Shown here: piece after piece, positions 39,015 through 49,029 of the stretch
Position numbering within the stretch: the first letter of the stretch is position 1
Layout of the letters: every line of letters starts with the position of its first letter
The notes under the pieces: model-generated
What the model was told of the DNA's origin: nothing
Seen by the model: only the letters and a program-made list of their open reading frames with translations
The model's database searches: none
Assembly (NCBI RefSeq): GCF_003072065.1
Contig: NZ_QCYG01000007.1
Location: 62,001-126,000 of the forward strand
Direction: 5' to 3'
DNA from: Thalassorhabdomicrobium marinisediminis
GTDB taxonomy: Bacteria; Pseudomonadota; Alphaproteobacteria; Rhodobacterales; Rhodobacteraceae
DNA length: 64,000 bases
Made by a program: the position numbers and the translations under genes

Positions 39015-41384
39015 CTAGTGAAGTTGGCTGTGCACGGTCTTCGTCAGGTCACTGAGCGAGAACGGTTTGGGCAGGAAGGTCGAGTTGGGAATGCACTTCT
39101 GGGCTTCGTCAAACGCCTCTTCCGCGTAGCCGGACACGAAAACAACCTTGGTGTTCGGCCGGTGTTCCAGCGCCTCACGCACCCAAGTGGGGCCGTCCTT
39201 GCCGGGCATGATCACATCCGTCAGGAACAGATCTACCTGCAGGTCCGGGTCAGCGAGCATCGCAAGGGCGGCCTCGGCGCAGTCCGCCTCGAGCACGGTG
39301 AAGCCGCGCAGGCGCAGCGCGCGTGAGGCGAAAGCCCGCACCGGCGCCTCATCCTCGACCAGCAGTACCACGCCATCACCGGAGACCGGGGCCACCGGAT
39401 CTTCCACTGCGGGGCTGACCTCAATCTCGCGCGGGGCGTCGTGGCCGGGGATCAGGATCGAAAAGGTCGTGCCCACGCCGACGGTGGAATCCACGAAGAT
39501 ATAGCCGCCGGTCTGTTTGACGATGCCGTAAGCGGTAGAAAGGCCCAGCCCGGTGCCGTCGCCGGTTTTCTTCGTGGTCCAGAACGGCTCGAAGATCTCC
39601 GAGCGTTTGTCCTCGGGGATGCCGTGGCCGGTGTCATGCACCCGCAAGACCACGTATTTCCCCGGCGGCACGGTGACATTGTCGCGGCTCAACCCCTCAT
39701 GCAAAAAGGCATTCTCGGTCTCGATGCGGATGCTGCCACCCTCGGGCATGGCGTCGCGGGCGTTGACCACGAGGTTCATGAGCACCTGTTCAAGCTGCCG
39801 TTTATCCGCGCGGATCGGGCTCAGGCCCGGGTCGTGGTCCAGCGTCAGCGTGATCTTCTCGCCCACCAGCCGGTTGAGCAGATGGGTGCTGTCCGACAGG
39901 GTGTTGCGCAGATCCAGAACCTCGGGCTGGAGGTTCTGCTTGCGGGAATAGGCCAGAAGCTGCCCGACAAGTGCTGCGGCGCGGTTCGAGTTCTGGTGGA
40001 TCTGCACCAGATCGGCATAGTCGCTGTCGCCCTGGTCATGGCGCAGCAGCAGCAGATCGCAATGGCCCGAGATCGCGGTCAGCAAATTGTTGAAATCATG
40101 GGCAACCCCGCCCGCCAATTGCCCGATGGCCTGCATCTTCTGGCTTTGCACGAATTGCAGTTGCAGGTTCTTGAATTCGGTCACATCGTTGAGCACCGCG
40201 ATCACGTAAGGGTCCTCAGCGCTGCCCGCGGGGTTGAGCGAGACCTGGATGAAGGTGTCCTGCCCGCGGCCCACCGACTGCAGGAATTGCGGCGTCGACA
40301 GCCCCTTGCCTTCGGCCGCCTCGGCCAGCCAATCCACCAGCGGCCGCCCCAGACCCTTGAGCAGGTCGCTGATCCGCGTGCCGTCGCCAATGCGGCTGCC
40401 CAGAAGCAGCCGCGCTTCGTGGTTCGAGGCCAGAACCTCGCCCGTGATGGCGACCTTGAGCAGGGGCACGGGAAGCTCTTCAATGGCGTCCCACTGGCCA
40501 CTGCTGAGCGGCCCCGCCTGCGCGAGCGCTTCGCAGGGCAACAGGTAGATTTCCCGCCGTCCGCCGTGGCTTGGCACTTCCGCCACAAGGCTGTCGATCA
40601 CGCCGGATTCCGTGCGGATCCGGTGCACCGCGCCGGACTGCACGGGAAGATCCTCAAACACGCTGGTGAGGGTCTTGACCCGCCCGCCGAGCAGACGGCG
40701 AAACGCCTCATTCATATAGAGCACCGTGCCCGTGGGCCCCGCCGTCAGCATCGGCAGGCTCAACGCATCGGTCGCGCGCGAGTTGGCCGTGCGATCCGAC
40801 AGATCCTCAAGCCGCCACAGAAAGCTGGCGTCGTCCACCGCGTTCACGCTGAGCCGCACGTGGCCCTTGCGGGTGACGATATCCTCGCGCGCGTGGCCCA
40901 GAGCGCGGGCCTTGCTGAGCAGGCGGAACAGCACCGCACCGGGGTTGGCGAACAGTTCAGACAGGGCGCGTTCCAACCCTTCGGCGGGCTTGATCCGGAA
41001 CGCCTCGGATGCGGGGTCGTTGCGGAAAGAGATCTGCCCCTCAACATCGGTGAGAAAACAGGGCACCGTGTCCGTCTCCGCCAGCGCGATGAGCGTCGTC
41101 ATGGCGTGGTCGCGTTTCTGCCGCTGGATTACGCGCAGCAGGGCCGCGATTGCGGCAAAGACCACCAGCGCGCAGCCGCAGGCCAGCAGCGCCAGACGCA
41201 CGGGTTCCTGCGGGGTGAACGGCGCCGCGATAAGCGCCAGCACGCCGGGACCGGCCAGATACCAAAGCGGCATCCGGTCGCGCGCCGGCGGCATCGCGTG
41301 GTCCGGATGCGCAGGCCGCCGCGCGGATGCGGCTTTGGGCATCCCATCGACCGGAGCCGGCATCGGATTGCTGTGGTCAGTCAC
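39015..41384 (-). CDS. cckA: Cell-cycle hybrid histidine kinase CckA
   Basis: 789 residues, start GTG 41384 behind AAGGGA. Two membrane helices (LWYLAGPGVLALIAAPF; LALLACGCALVVFAAIAALL) near 40-86, PAS-like segments to ~405, dimerisation helix with His429 in GGVAHDFNNLLTAISGHCDL, HATPase (NLVVNARDAMPEGG; DTGHGIPEDKR; TGDGTGLGLSTAYG), and a receiver (~672-789) with Asp723 in LFLTDVIMPGKDG. CckA acts through ChpT (at 140-727 here) on CtrA; in Roseobacters this controls motility and gene-transfer agents more than division. Convergent with glk. Confidence 0.93.
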   Translation of the reverse strand: MTDHSNPMPAPVDGMPKAASARRPAHPDHAMPPARDRMPLWYLAGPGVLALIAAPFTPQEPVRLALLACGCALVVFAAIAALLRVIQRQKRDHAMTTLIALAETDTVPCFLTDVEGQISFRNDPASEAFRIKPAEGLERALSELFANPGAVLFRLLSKARALGHAREDIVTRKGHVRLSVNAVDDASFLWRLEDLSDRTANSRATDALSLPMLTAGPTGTVLYMNEAFRRLLGGRVKTLTSVFEDLPVQSGAVHRIRTESGVIDSLVAEVPSHGGRREIYLLPCEALAQAGPLSSGQWDAIEELPVPLLKVAITGEVLASNHEARLLLGSRIGDGTRISDLLKGLGRPLVDWLAEAAEGKGLSTPQFLQSVGRGQDTFIQVSLNPAGSAEDPYVIAVLNDVTEFKNLQLQFVQSQKMQAIGQLAGGVAHDFNNLLTAISGHCDLLLLRHDQGDSDYADLVQIHQNSNRAAALVGQLLAYSRKQNLQPEVLDLRNTLSDSTHLLNRLVGEKITLTLDHDPGLSPIRADKRQLEQVLMNLVVNARDAMPEGGSIRIETENAFLHEGLSRDNVTVPPGKYVVLRVHDTGHGIPEDKRSEIFEPFWTTKKTGDGTGLGLSTAYGIVKQTGGYIFVDSTVGVGTTFSILIPGHDAPREIEVSPAVEDPVAPVSGDGVVLLVEDEAPVRAFASRALRLRGFTVLEADCAEAALAMLADPDLQVDLFLTDVIMPGKDGPTWVREALEHRPNTKVVFVSGYAEEAFDEAQKCIPNSTFLPKPFSLSDLTKTVHSQLH

Positions 41385-41478
41385 ATACGTCCCTTCCCCT
41401 GCGAGTCGTGGGGGACAGTGAACACCACAATCGTTAATCGGGTCTTAAGATCGGGCGCGATGCCCGGGACCCCGCGCC

Positions 41479-42639
41479 TTAACCCGCCTTGCGCAGCACC
41501 GCGTAATAGAACCCGTCGCCCTGCGCGCGTGGAAGCAGCGTCGTGCTGTCGGTGAGGGTGAACGCCGGATGCGCCGAGAGGAATGCCTCAATCCGCGCGG
41601 CATTCTCTTCCGCGAAGACAGAACAGGTCGCATAGGCCAGCAGGCCACCCGGCGCCACCAGCGGTGCAGCGGCGCGCAGCACATCGTCCTGCATCCCGGT
41701 CAAGGCCGCGAGCCGCGCCTCGGTCAGCGCCCATTTCGCCGCCGGGGTCCGCCGCCAAGTGCCGCTGCCCGAACAGGGCGCATCGCACAGCACCAGATCG
41801 AAGGCCCGCTGCGTCAGATCCTCTGCCTGCGCCCGGGCGATGGTCACCCCTGCTCGCACCGCCCGTGGCGCGATATCCGCCATCCGGCGCGGATCGATGT
41901 CATGGGCCGTCACCTCCGCGTCCCGTGCGGCCAGCGCCAGCGCCTTGCCGCCACCGCCGGCGCAATAGTCCAGAACGCGCATCCCCGGCGTGACAGGCAG
42001 GGCCGCCATCGCCACTTGAGACGAGACGTCCTGCACCTCAACCAGCCCATCGCGATAGGCCTGACTGCCCGCGACTTTGCGTTCATTCTCAGTGACATGC
42101 AGGGCGGTGTTCACCTGATCCACTGGCACGGTCGCAATGCCTTCCGCCGCCAATGCGGCCTGCGCCTCGGCCCGGGTGGCGCGGGCTGTGTTCACCCGCA
42201 GGAACAGGCCCGCACGGTCCTGCATCAGCGTCAGGATCTCATCCGCCGCCGCCCCGAAGGCCGCGTCGAATTTGGGCAAGAGCCAGTCGGGCACGTCCAG
42301 CCGCACCGCGCGGGGCGCCTGCGCCAGCTCCCGCCCCGCTTCGCCCTCGCTCACGGGGCCGGGGGCGTGGCCCTCGCCGGTGAAGACCTCATCCGCCTGC
42401 CCGGCCGCGCGCATGGCCCCCAGCATCAGCCCGCGCCCGCTGTCGCTGCCGCCCAGCCAGCCATAGGACGCACGACAGCGCAGCGCCTGAAACACGTGAT
42501 CGCGGATCGCGGCGCGGTCCTTTGACCCGGCAAACCGGTGCCCGCGCCCCCAGGAGGTCAGCGCCTTCTCTGGCGCCGCCCCCCCAAGGATGTCGTCCAA
42601 CACCTTAATCGCCGCTGCAACGCGGGCTGCCGGTGTCAT
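41479..42639 (-). CDS. RsmB/NOP-family rRNA cytosine-C5 methyltransferase
   Basis: 386 residues. A NusB-like N-terminal region precedes the SAM fold: MRVLDYCAGGGGKALALAA, LVLCDAPCSGSGTWRRTP with the release Cys, and AYATCSVFAEENAARIEAFL with the nucleophile Cys. Target is probably 16S rRNA C967-like, but the assignment among RsmB, RsmF and others is not certain. It begins at the base after the guaB stop (TAAATG), so the two are co-translated. Confidence 0.85.
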   Translation of the reverse strand: MTPAARVAAAIKVLDDILGGAAPEKALTSWGRGHRFAGSKDRAAIRDHVFQALRCRASYGWLGGSDSGRGLMLGAMRAAGQADEVFTGEGHAPGPVSEGEAGRELAQAPRAVRLDVPDWLLPKFDAAFGAAADEILTLMQDRAGLFLRVNTARATRAEAQAALAAEGIATVPVDQVNTALHVTENERKVAGSQAYRDGLVEVQDVSSQVAMAALPVTPGMRVLDYCAGGGGKALALAARDAEVTAHDIDPRRMADIAPRAVRAGVTIARAQAEDLTQRAFDLVLCDAPCSGSGTWRRTPAAKWALTEARLAALTGMQDDVLRAAAPLVAPGGLLAYATCSVFAEENAARIEAFLSAHPAFTLTDSTTLLPRAQGDGFYYAVLRKAG

Positions 42640-44124
<1,485 letters not shown>

Positions 44125-44217
44125 CTATTGCACGGAACCCGCCTGCGCGAAAGGGCGGATCGGCACTGTGCACGGGCAGACTTGCGACAGGCTGCGATCT
44201 GGGGCACGGTCCGTCCC

Positions 44218-45180
44218 ATGAAAAATTCCTATGATACAGGTCGTCTGAACCTGCCCTTCGTCGGCATCGCCACCTTCGCCAAGAAACCCTATGTCGCCGA
44301 TTGGGCGACGCTGGACGCCGATGTGGCGGTGCTGGGCGCGCCCTTCGACTTCGGCACCCAATACCGCCCCGGCGCGCGCTTCGGCCCGCGCGCGGTGCGC
44401 GAGGCGTCGACGCTGTTTTCCTTCGGCCACGCTGGTGCCTACGATCATGAGGATGACACCACCTATCTGGGCGAGGATGTGCGCATCGTCGACATGGGCG
44501 ACGCGGACATCGTCCACACCGACACCGAGACCAGCCACGCCAACATCGAGACCGGCGTGCGCGCGGCGCTGGATGCGGGCGCCCTGCCCGTGGTGATCGG
44601 CGGCGACCACTCGGTCAATATCCCCTGCATCAACGCCTACGACGGCTCGCGCCACGGCGCGCTCCACGTCCTGCAAATCGACGCCCACCTCGATTTCGTG
44701 GACGAACGCCACGGGGTGCGCAACGGGCACGGCAATTGCATGCGCCGCGCGGCGGATCAGCCCTTCGTGACCGGCATCACCCAAGTCGGCATCCGCAACG
44801 TCAGCTCGACCACCCGCGAAGGCTATGAGGACGCGCGCAAGATGGGCACCGACATCCTCTCGGTGCGCCAGCAACGCGCCTTGGGCGCGGTTGAAACTAT
44901 CGCCCGCATCCCCGCAGGCGCGAAGCTCTATATCACCATCGACATCGACGCCTTCTGCCCCTCGATCGCGCCGGGCACCGGCACGCCCTCGCACGGCGGC
45001 TTTCTCTATTACGAGGTGCTGGAGATGCTGCAAGAGGCGGCCCATCGGCACGAGATCATCGGCATCGACCTTGTGGAAGTGGCCCCCGACTACGACCCCA
45101 CAGGCTCGACCGCGGTGCTCTCGGCGCAACTTCTGCTCAACCTGCTGGGCTTTGTGTTCCACCACCGGTCAAACGACTGA
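44218..45180 (+). CDS. speB: Agmatinase-family ureohydrolase
   Basis: 320 residues from ATG 44218; the frame extends to 44128 without a ribosome site. Mn-binding motifs VIGGDHSVN, LQIDAHLDFVD and TIDIDAFCPSIAPGTGTPSHGG define the arginase/agmatinase family; GAPFDFGTQYRPGARFGPRA is agmatinase-like. It releases urea from agmatine or a related guanidino acid (guanidinobutyrate, guanidinopropionate); sequence alone does not decide. Divergent from guaB, upstream of the ASKHA gene by 113 bases. Confidence 0.85.
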   Translation: MKNSYDTGRLNLPFVGIATFAKKPYVADWATLDADVAVLGAPFDFGTQYRPGARFGPRAVREASTLFSFGHAGAYDHEDDTTYLGEDVRIVDMGDADIVHTDTETSHANIETGVRAALDAGALPVVIGGDHSVNIPCINAYDGSRHGALHVLQIDAHLDFVDERHGVRNGHGNCMRRAADQPFVTGITQVGIRNVSSTTREGYEDARKMGTDILSVRQQRALGAVETIARIPAGAKLYITIDIDAFCPSIAPGTGTPSHGGFLYYEVLEMLQEAAHRHEIIGIDLVEVAPDYDPTGSTAVLSAQLLLNLLGFVFHHRSND

Positions 45181-45293
45181 CACCGGCACACAAACCGGCC
45201 TCATGACGGTCTTGAACATTATTCCGGCGCGAAGTGGCTGCTTTGTGCCGCGCGCGCAGCTACGATCAGACCAAACAAGCAGGATCGTGCGCC

Positions 45294-47333
45294 ATGACCC
45301 AAGACCCCCTCGTCGTCTTCACCCCTTCGGGCAAACGCGGCCGGTTTCCCGCCGGCACGCCGGTCCTGACGGCTGCGCGCCAGCTGGGCGTTGATCTTGA
45401 TTCGGTCTGCGGCGGGCGGGGCATCTGCTCGAAATGTCAGGTCTCGCCCGGCTATGGCGAATTTTCCAAACACGGGGTGACCGCACGCGAAGGCGCGCTG
45501 TCCGACTGGAACGCGGTCGAGGAACGCTATGACGAAAAGCGTGGCCTGGCCCCCGGCCGCCGTCTGGGCTGTCAGGCGCAGATTCAGGGCGATATCGTCA
45601 TCGACGTGCCCCCCGAAAGTCAGGTTCACCGGCAAGTCGTCCGCAAGGAAGCCAGCACCCGCGAGATGGTGATGGACCCTGCTGTGCGCCCCTATTACGT
45701 CGAGGTGGCCGAGCCGGACATGCACACGCCCACGGGCGATCTGGAACGGCTGGCCGAAGCCCTCAAAGAGCAATGGGGCATCGGCTCGGTGACTGCCGGC
45801 ATCTCGGTCCTGCGGCACCTGCAGCCGGTGCTGCGCAAGGGCAAATGGACCTGCACCGTGGTCTTGCACAAGGGCCATCAGGACGAGGATCACCGCATCC
45901 TCTCCATCGCGCCGGGCTTTGACGAGACGCGGCTTTACGGCCTCGCTGTGGACCTTGGCTCAACCACCATCGCCGCCCATCTGACCGATCTGCGCAACGG
46001 CACCGTCGTCGCCACCTCGGGCGCGATGAACCCGCAGATCCGCTTTGGCGAGGATCTGATGAGCCGGGTGAGCTATTCGATGATGAACCCCGGCGGCGAT
46101 CTGGCGATGACCGCCGCCGTGCGCACCGCGATCAACGCGCTGACCGACACGCTCGCGGCTGAGGCGAACATCCAGACCGACCAGATCATGGAGGCGGTCT
46201 TCGTCTGCAACCCGGTGATGCACCACCTGCTGCTGGGCATCGATCCGGTTGAACTGGGACAGGCGCCCTTTGCGCTGGCCACGTCGAAATCCGTCTCGCT
46301 GCATCTGGCCGACCTTGACCTGACCTCCATGAATCCCGCCGCGCGGGTCTTCATCCTGCCCTGTATCGCGGGCCACGTGGGCGCCGACGCGGCCGCCGTC
46401 GCGCTCTCCGAAGCGCCCGACCAGCAGGACGAGCTGACGCTGGTGGTGGACGTGGGCACCAACGCCGAGATCCTGCTGGGCGACAAGCGCAAGGTGCTGG
46501 CCTGCTCCTCACCCACCGGGCCTGCCTTCGAGGGCGCGCAGATCAGCTCGGGCCAGCGCGCCGCGCCGGGTGCCATCGAGCGGATCGAAATCGACCCCGT
46601 CACCAAAGAGCCGCGTTTCCAGATCATCGGCTGTTCGCTCTGGTCCGACGATCCCGCTTTCGATGCGGCCATCGGCAAGACCGGCGTCACCGGCATCTGC
46701 GGCTCGGGCATCATCGAAGCGGTGGCCGAGATGCGCATGGCGGGGCTCTTGGACAGCAAGGGGCTGATCGGCGGGCCGACCCAGACCGGGACCGAGCGGT
46801 GCTTTGCCGAAGGGCGCACCCATTCCTATCTGCTCTACGACGGCACCGAAACCGGCGGGCCGCGCATCGCCATCACCCAGGGCGACATCCGCGCGATCCA
46901 GCTTGCCAAATCGGCGCTATACGCAGGCTCGCGTCTGCTGATGGACGAGATGGGCACCGACACCGTGGACCGCGTCGTGCTCGCCGGGGCCTTTGGCGCG
47001 CATATCTCGCCCAAACACGCGATGGTGCTGGGGATGATCCCCGACGTGCCGCTGGACAAGGTCGTCTCGGCTGGCAATGCCGCCGGCACCGGCGCGCGCA
47101 TGGCGCTGTGTTCCGTGGCCGCACGTGCCTCGATCGAGAAGACCGTGCGCGAGATCGTAAAGATCGAGACCGCCATCGCGCCGCGCTTTCAGGAGCACTT
47201 CGTCAACGCCAGCGCCATCCCCCACGCCGCCGACCCCTTCCCCATCCTGCGCAGCACCGTCCCGCTGCCCGACGTGGACTACAACACCCAAGGCGACAGC
47301 GGCGGAGGCCGCCGCCGACGCCGCCGCGCCTGA
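45294..47333 (+). CDS. RACo-like ASKHA-domain ferredoxin protein
   Basis: 679 residues from ATG 45294 with AGGA upstream. N-terminal [2Fe-2S] domain with Cys39, Cys45, Cys48 (VCGGRGICSKCQ) and Cys93, a linker/middle domain, then a large ASKHA domain (YGLAVDLGSTTIAAHLTDL; LVVDVGTNAEILLGDKRKVL; VLAGAFGAHISPKHAMVLGM). This is the architecture of RACo/RamA-type proteins that use ATP and reduced ferredoxin to reactivate Co(II) corrinoid in methyltransferases. The Arg-rich tail GGGRRRRRRA is odd. No corrinoid methyltransferase is in the window; the agmatinase neighbour gives no clue. Confidence 0.85.
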   Translation: MTQDPLVVFTPSGKRGRFPAGTPVLTAARQLGVDLDSVCGGRGICSKCQVSPGYGEFSKHGVTAREGALSDWNAVEERYDEKRGLAPGRRLGCQAQIQGDIVIDVPPESQVHRQVVRKEASTREMVMDPAVRPYYVEVAEPDMHTPTGDLERLAEALKEQWGIGSVTAGISVLRHLQPVLRKGKWTCTVVLHKGHQDEDHRILSIAPGFDETRLYGLAVDLGSTTIAAHLTDLRNGTVVATSGAMNPQIRFGEDLMSRVSYSMMNPGGDLAMTAAVRTAINALTDTLAAEANIQTDQIMEAVFVCNPVMHHLLLGIDPVELGQAPFALATSKSVSLHLADLDLTSMNPAARVFILPCIAGHVGADAAAVALSEAPDQQDELTLVVDVGTNAEILLGDKRKVLACSSPTGPAFEGAQISSGQRAAPGAIERIEIDPVTKEPRFQIIGCSLWSDDPAFDAAIGKTGVTGICGSGIIEAVAEMRMAGLLDSKGLIGGPTQTGTERCFAEGRTHSYLLYDGTETGGPRIAITQGDIRAIQLAKSALYAGSRLLMDEMGTDTVDRVVLAGAFGAHISPKHAMVLGMIPDVPLDKVVSAGNAAGTGARMALCSVAARASIEKTVREIVKIETAIAPRFQEHFVNASAIPHAADPFPILRSTVPLPDVDYNTQGDSGGGRRRRRRA

Positions 47334-47423
47334 CCCGGATTAAGCCGGTCGCCGCCCGCCCGCCGCAAATCTGCACGAACCCGATTGACGCCCCCCGCCG
47401 CGCGGCGTATCCCATCCCCTGCG

Positions 47424-47497
47424 GCGGGTATGGTGAAAAGGTATCACGAAAGCTTCCCAAGCTTCAGTTACGGGTTCGATTCCCGTTACCCGCTCCA
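47424..47497 (+). tRNA. tRNA-Gly (CCC)
   Basis: Seventy-four bases: acceptor GCGGGTA with TACCCGC, anticodon loop TTCCCAA with CCC at 47456-47458, T arm ACGGG-TTCGATT-CCCGT, discriminator T and encoded CCA. It is followed at once by an AT-rich segment with an unusual gene, so it may have served as an integration site. Confidence 0.95.
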
Positions 47498-47640
47498 AGG
47501 TTTCATGTGGTTGTGTCCAAGTATTGGCTAAGTCATCTAACCGCATGCCGACGGTCCGTTAAGAATCAGCCTGCTCGATAAGAATACAACGATGTCCGAT
47601 TGACGTCGCTCCCCAGATTCTTCAGAGTCTTTCTGTAAAT

Positions 47641-47660
47641 GATAGTGCAATGCTACTATC
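47641..47660. promoter_or_regulatory. Inverted repeat ahead of the AT-rich islet gene
   Basis: Perfect 6-bp arms GATAGT and ACTATC around an 8-base centre, 22 bases before the ATG at 47683. A TACTAT that could serve as a -10 element overlaps the right arm, so it may be an operator. Confidence 0.35.
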
Positions 47661-47682
47661 CGAGATGTGATAGGACGCTCAT

Positions 47683-48072
47683 ATGAAAGATGCAGTTGAT
47701 CGGTTTGACGAATACAATCGAAAATCATCTGAGAACGCCAGATTGGCAATTTCCGCAATCGTTGTATTAAACTCTAGTGCGTTCTTAGCGCTGCTAACAC
47801 AGACATCTAAATTAATGGAAAGCGGTGCCCAACCATACCTAGCTTCATCGATTAGCTTCTGGGGTTGCGGTGCCGTTCTAGGATGTCTTGCATGGGTCTT
47901 CGCATTCCTTTCAGCATATAATAACGCCGCTAAGCTTAAGCGAAATATGGACCATTGGTTAGATCTTCTCATCCCTTTGTTCACGTTACTTGGGTTTGTT
48001 TCAGTATGCGCCGCAATATATTTCTTCTTGCAAGGTTTAGTGAATCTCGTAGGCGAGATTGAAACCTCCTAG
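47683..48072 (+). CDS. Three-helix membrane protein on an AT-rich islet
   Basis: 129 residues with a charged head (MKDAVDRFDEYNRKSSENAR) and three predicted membrane segments (~21-41, ~55-78, ~93-120). I do not recognise the family. Base composition is about 43% GC in a hand-counted stretch (47701-47760), and codons ending in A or T abound, unlike every neighbour, which points to horizontal gain. It sits between tRNA-Gly and ridA. No strong ribosome site is visible. Confidence 0.65.
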   Translation: MKDAVDRFDEYNRKSSENARLAISAIVVLNSSAFLALLTQTSKLMESGAQPYLASSISFWGCGAVLGCLAWVFAFLSAYNNAAKLKRNMDHWLDLLIPLFTLLGFVSVCAAIYFFLQGLVNLVGEIETS

Positions 48073-48187
48073 GTTCGGATAACTTCATGGCGCGTTTGCG
48101 CCACTCTTCAACGCCCCCCACAAAGGCTTGCCTTCCCCGCGCTTCCGCCGTTACCTCGTGCCAATCTTTCAAGCAGGAGCTTTCCCC

Positions 48188-48538
48188 ATGTCCCAGATCA
48201 CCCGCATCGACACCAATGCCCGCATGTCTCAGGTCGTCATCGTCAACGGCATCGCCCATCTGGCCGGGCAGGTCGGGGCCGAGGGCGGCACCGTGACCGA
48301 GCAAACCACCGAAATCCTTGAGAAAATCGACGCCCTGCTGGCCAAGGCGGGCACCGACAACAAACGGCTCATCACCGCGCAGATCTGGTGCGCCAACATG
48401 GCCGAGGACTTTGAAGAGATGAATGCGGTTTGGGACGCCTGGGTGCCCGACGGCTTCGCCCCCGCTCGCTGGACCGGTGAGGCCGTGCTCGCCACCCCCG
48501 GTTACCGCGTCGAAATTGTCGTGACCGCCGCCGTATGA
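48188..48538 (+). CDS. RidA family protein
   Basis: 116 residues from ATG 48188 with GGAG upstream. RidA/YjgF fold: QVVIVNGIAHLAGQVG, ILEKIDALLAKAGTDNKRLI, and WDAWVPDGFAPARWTGEAVL. It belongs to a divergent Rid group; the arginine that binds the enamine carboxylate in RidA proper is not where I expect it (A-R-W in the PAR motif is present instead). Likely an enamine/imine deaminase or relative. Overlaps the thioesterase by ATGA. Confidence 0.8.
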   Translation: MSQITRIDTNARMSQVVIVNGIAHLAGQVGAEGGTVTEQTTEILEKIDALLAKAGTDNKRLITAQIWCANMAEDFEEMNAVWDAWVPDGFAPARWTGEAVLATPGYRVEIVVTAAV

Positions 48539-49002
48539 TCCCCTATCTGACGCCGCTCACAGACGGAGATCTGCGGGCGGCGGGCATTCCCGCGCCCTGG
48601 AGCTATGGCATGGCCGACCGCGTGCGCTTTGGCGAGGTCGACATGCTGCACCACGTCAACAACGTGGTCTATCTGCGCTGGTATGAGACGCTGCGCGTCC
48701 ACTACATGGACGATTACGGCATCTACACCAAGGCGGGGCCAGAGCCGAAACTGGTGGTGAAATCCGTAAGCCTCGACTACCGGGCCGAGGTGACGCGCGG
48801 GGCGAGCTATATCAACGTCGCCCGTACCACCGAAATGCGCAACACCAGCTTTGCCATGGAGTATGCGACCTTTGTGGACGGGCGGATCACCACCACTGGC
48901 GCGGCGGTTGTCGTGCTGCTGAACGCCGACAACAGCAAGCGGCCGCTGCCGGACGCTCTGCGCGACACCCTGCGGGATCGCGACGGGGCCGTGCAGCTTT
49001 AG
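48535..49002 (+). CDS. Acyl-CoA thioesterase (hot-dog fold)
   Basis: 155 residues, 4HBT/YbgC-like. The catalytic region VRFGEVDMLHHVNNVVYLRW holds the Asp in the position typical of 4-hydroxybenzoyl-CoA thioesterases. SVSLDYRAEVTRGASYINVA forms the strand after it. Substrate unknown. Coupled to the RidA-like gene, so the pair may clean up reactive intermediates. Confidence 0.8.
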   Translation: MIPYLTPLTDGDLRAAGIPAPWSYGMADRVRFGEVDMLHHVNNVVYLRWYETLRVHYMDDYGIYTKAGPEPKLVVKSVSLDYRAEVTRGASYINVARTTEMRNTSFAMEYATFVDGRITTTGAAVVVLLNADNSKRPLPDALRDTLRDRDGAVQL

Positions 49003-49029
49003 CCGCGCCGCCCCCGCTAAAGCCCGTCG

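Noticed and set aside
39441-41555. 704-codon plus-strand frame opposite cckA
   Set aside because: Antisense artefact; cckA has full domain support.
47498-48187. Attachment-site duplication of the tRNA-Gly 3' end
   Set aside because: No repeat of the tRNA end was found beyond the islet, and there is no integrase, so integration at the tRNA is only suggested.
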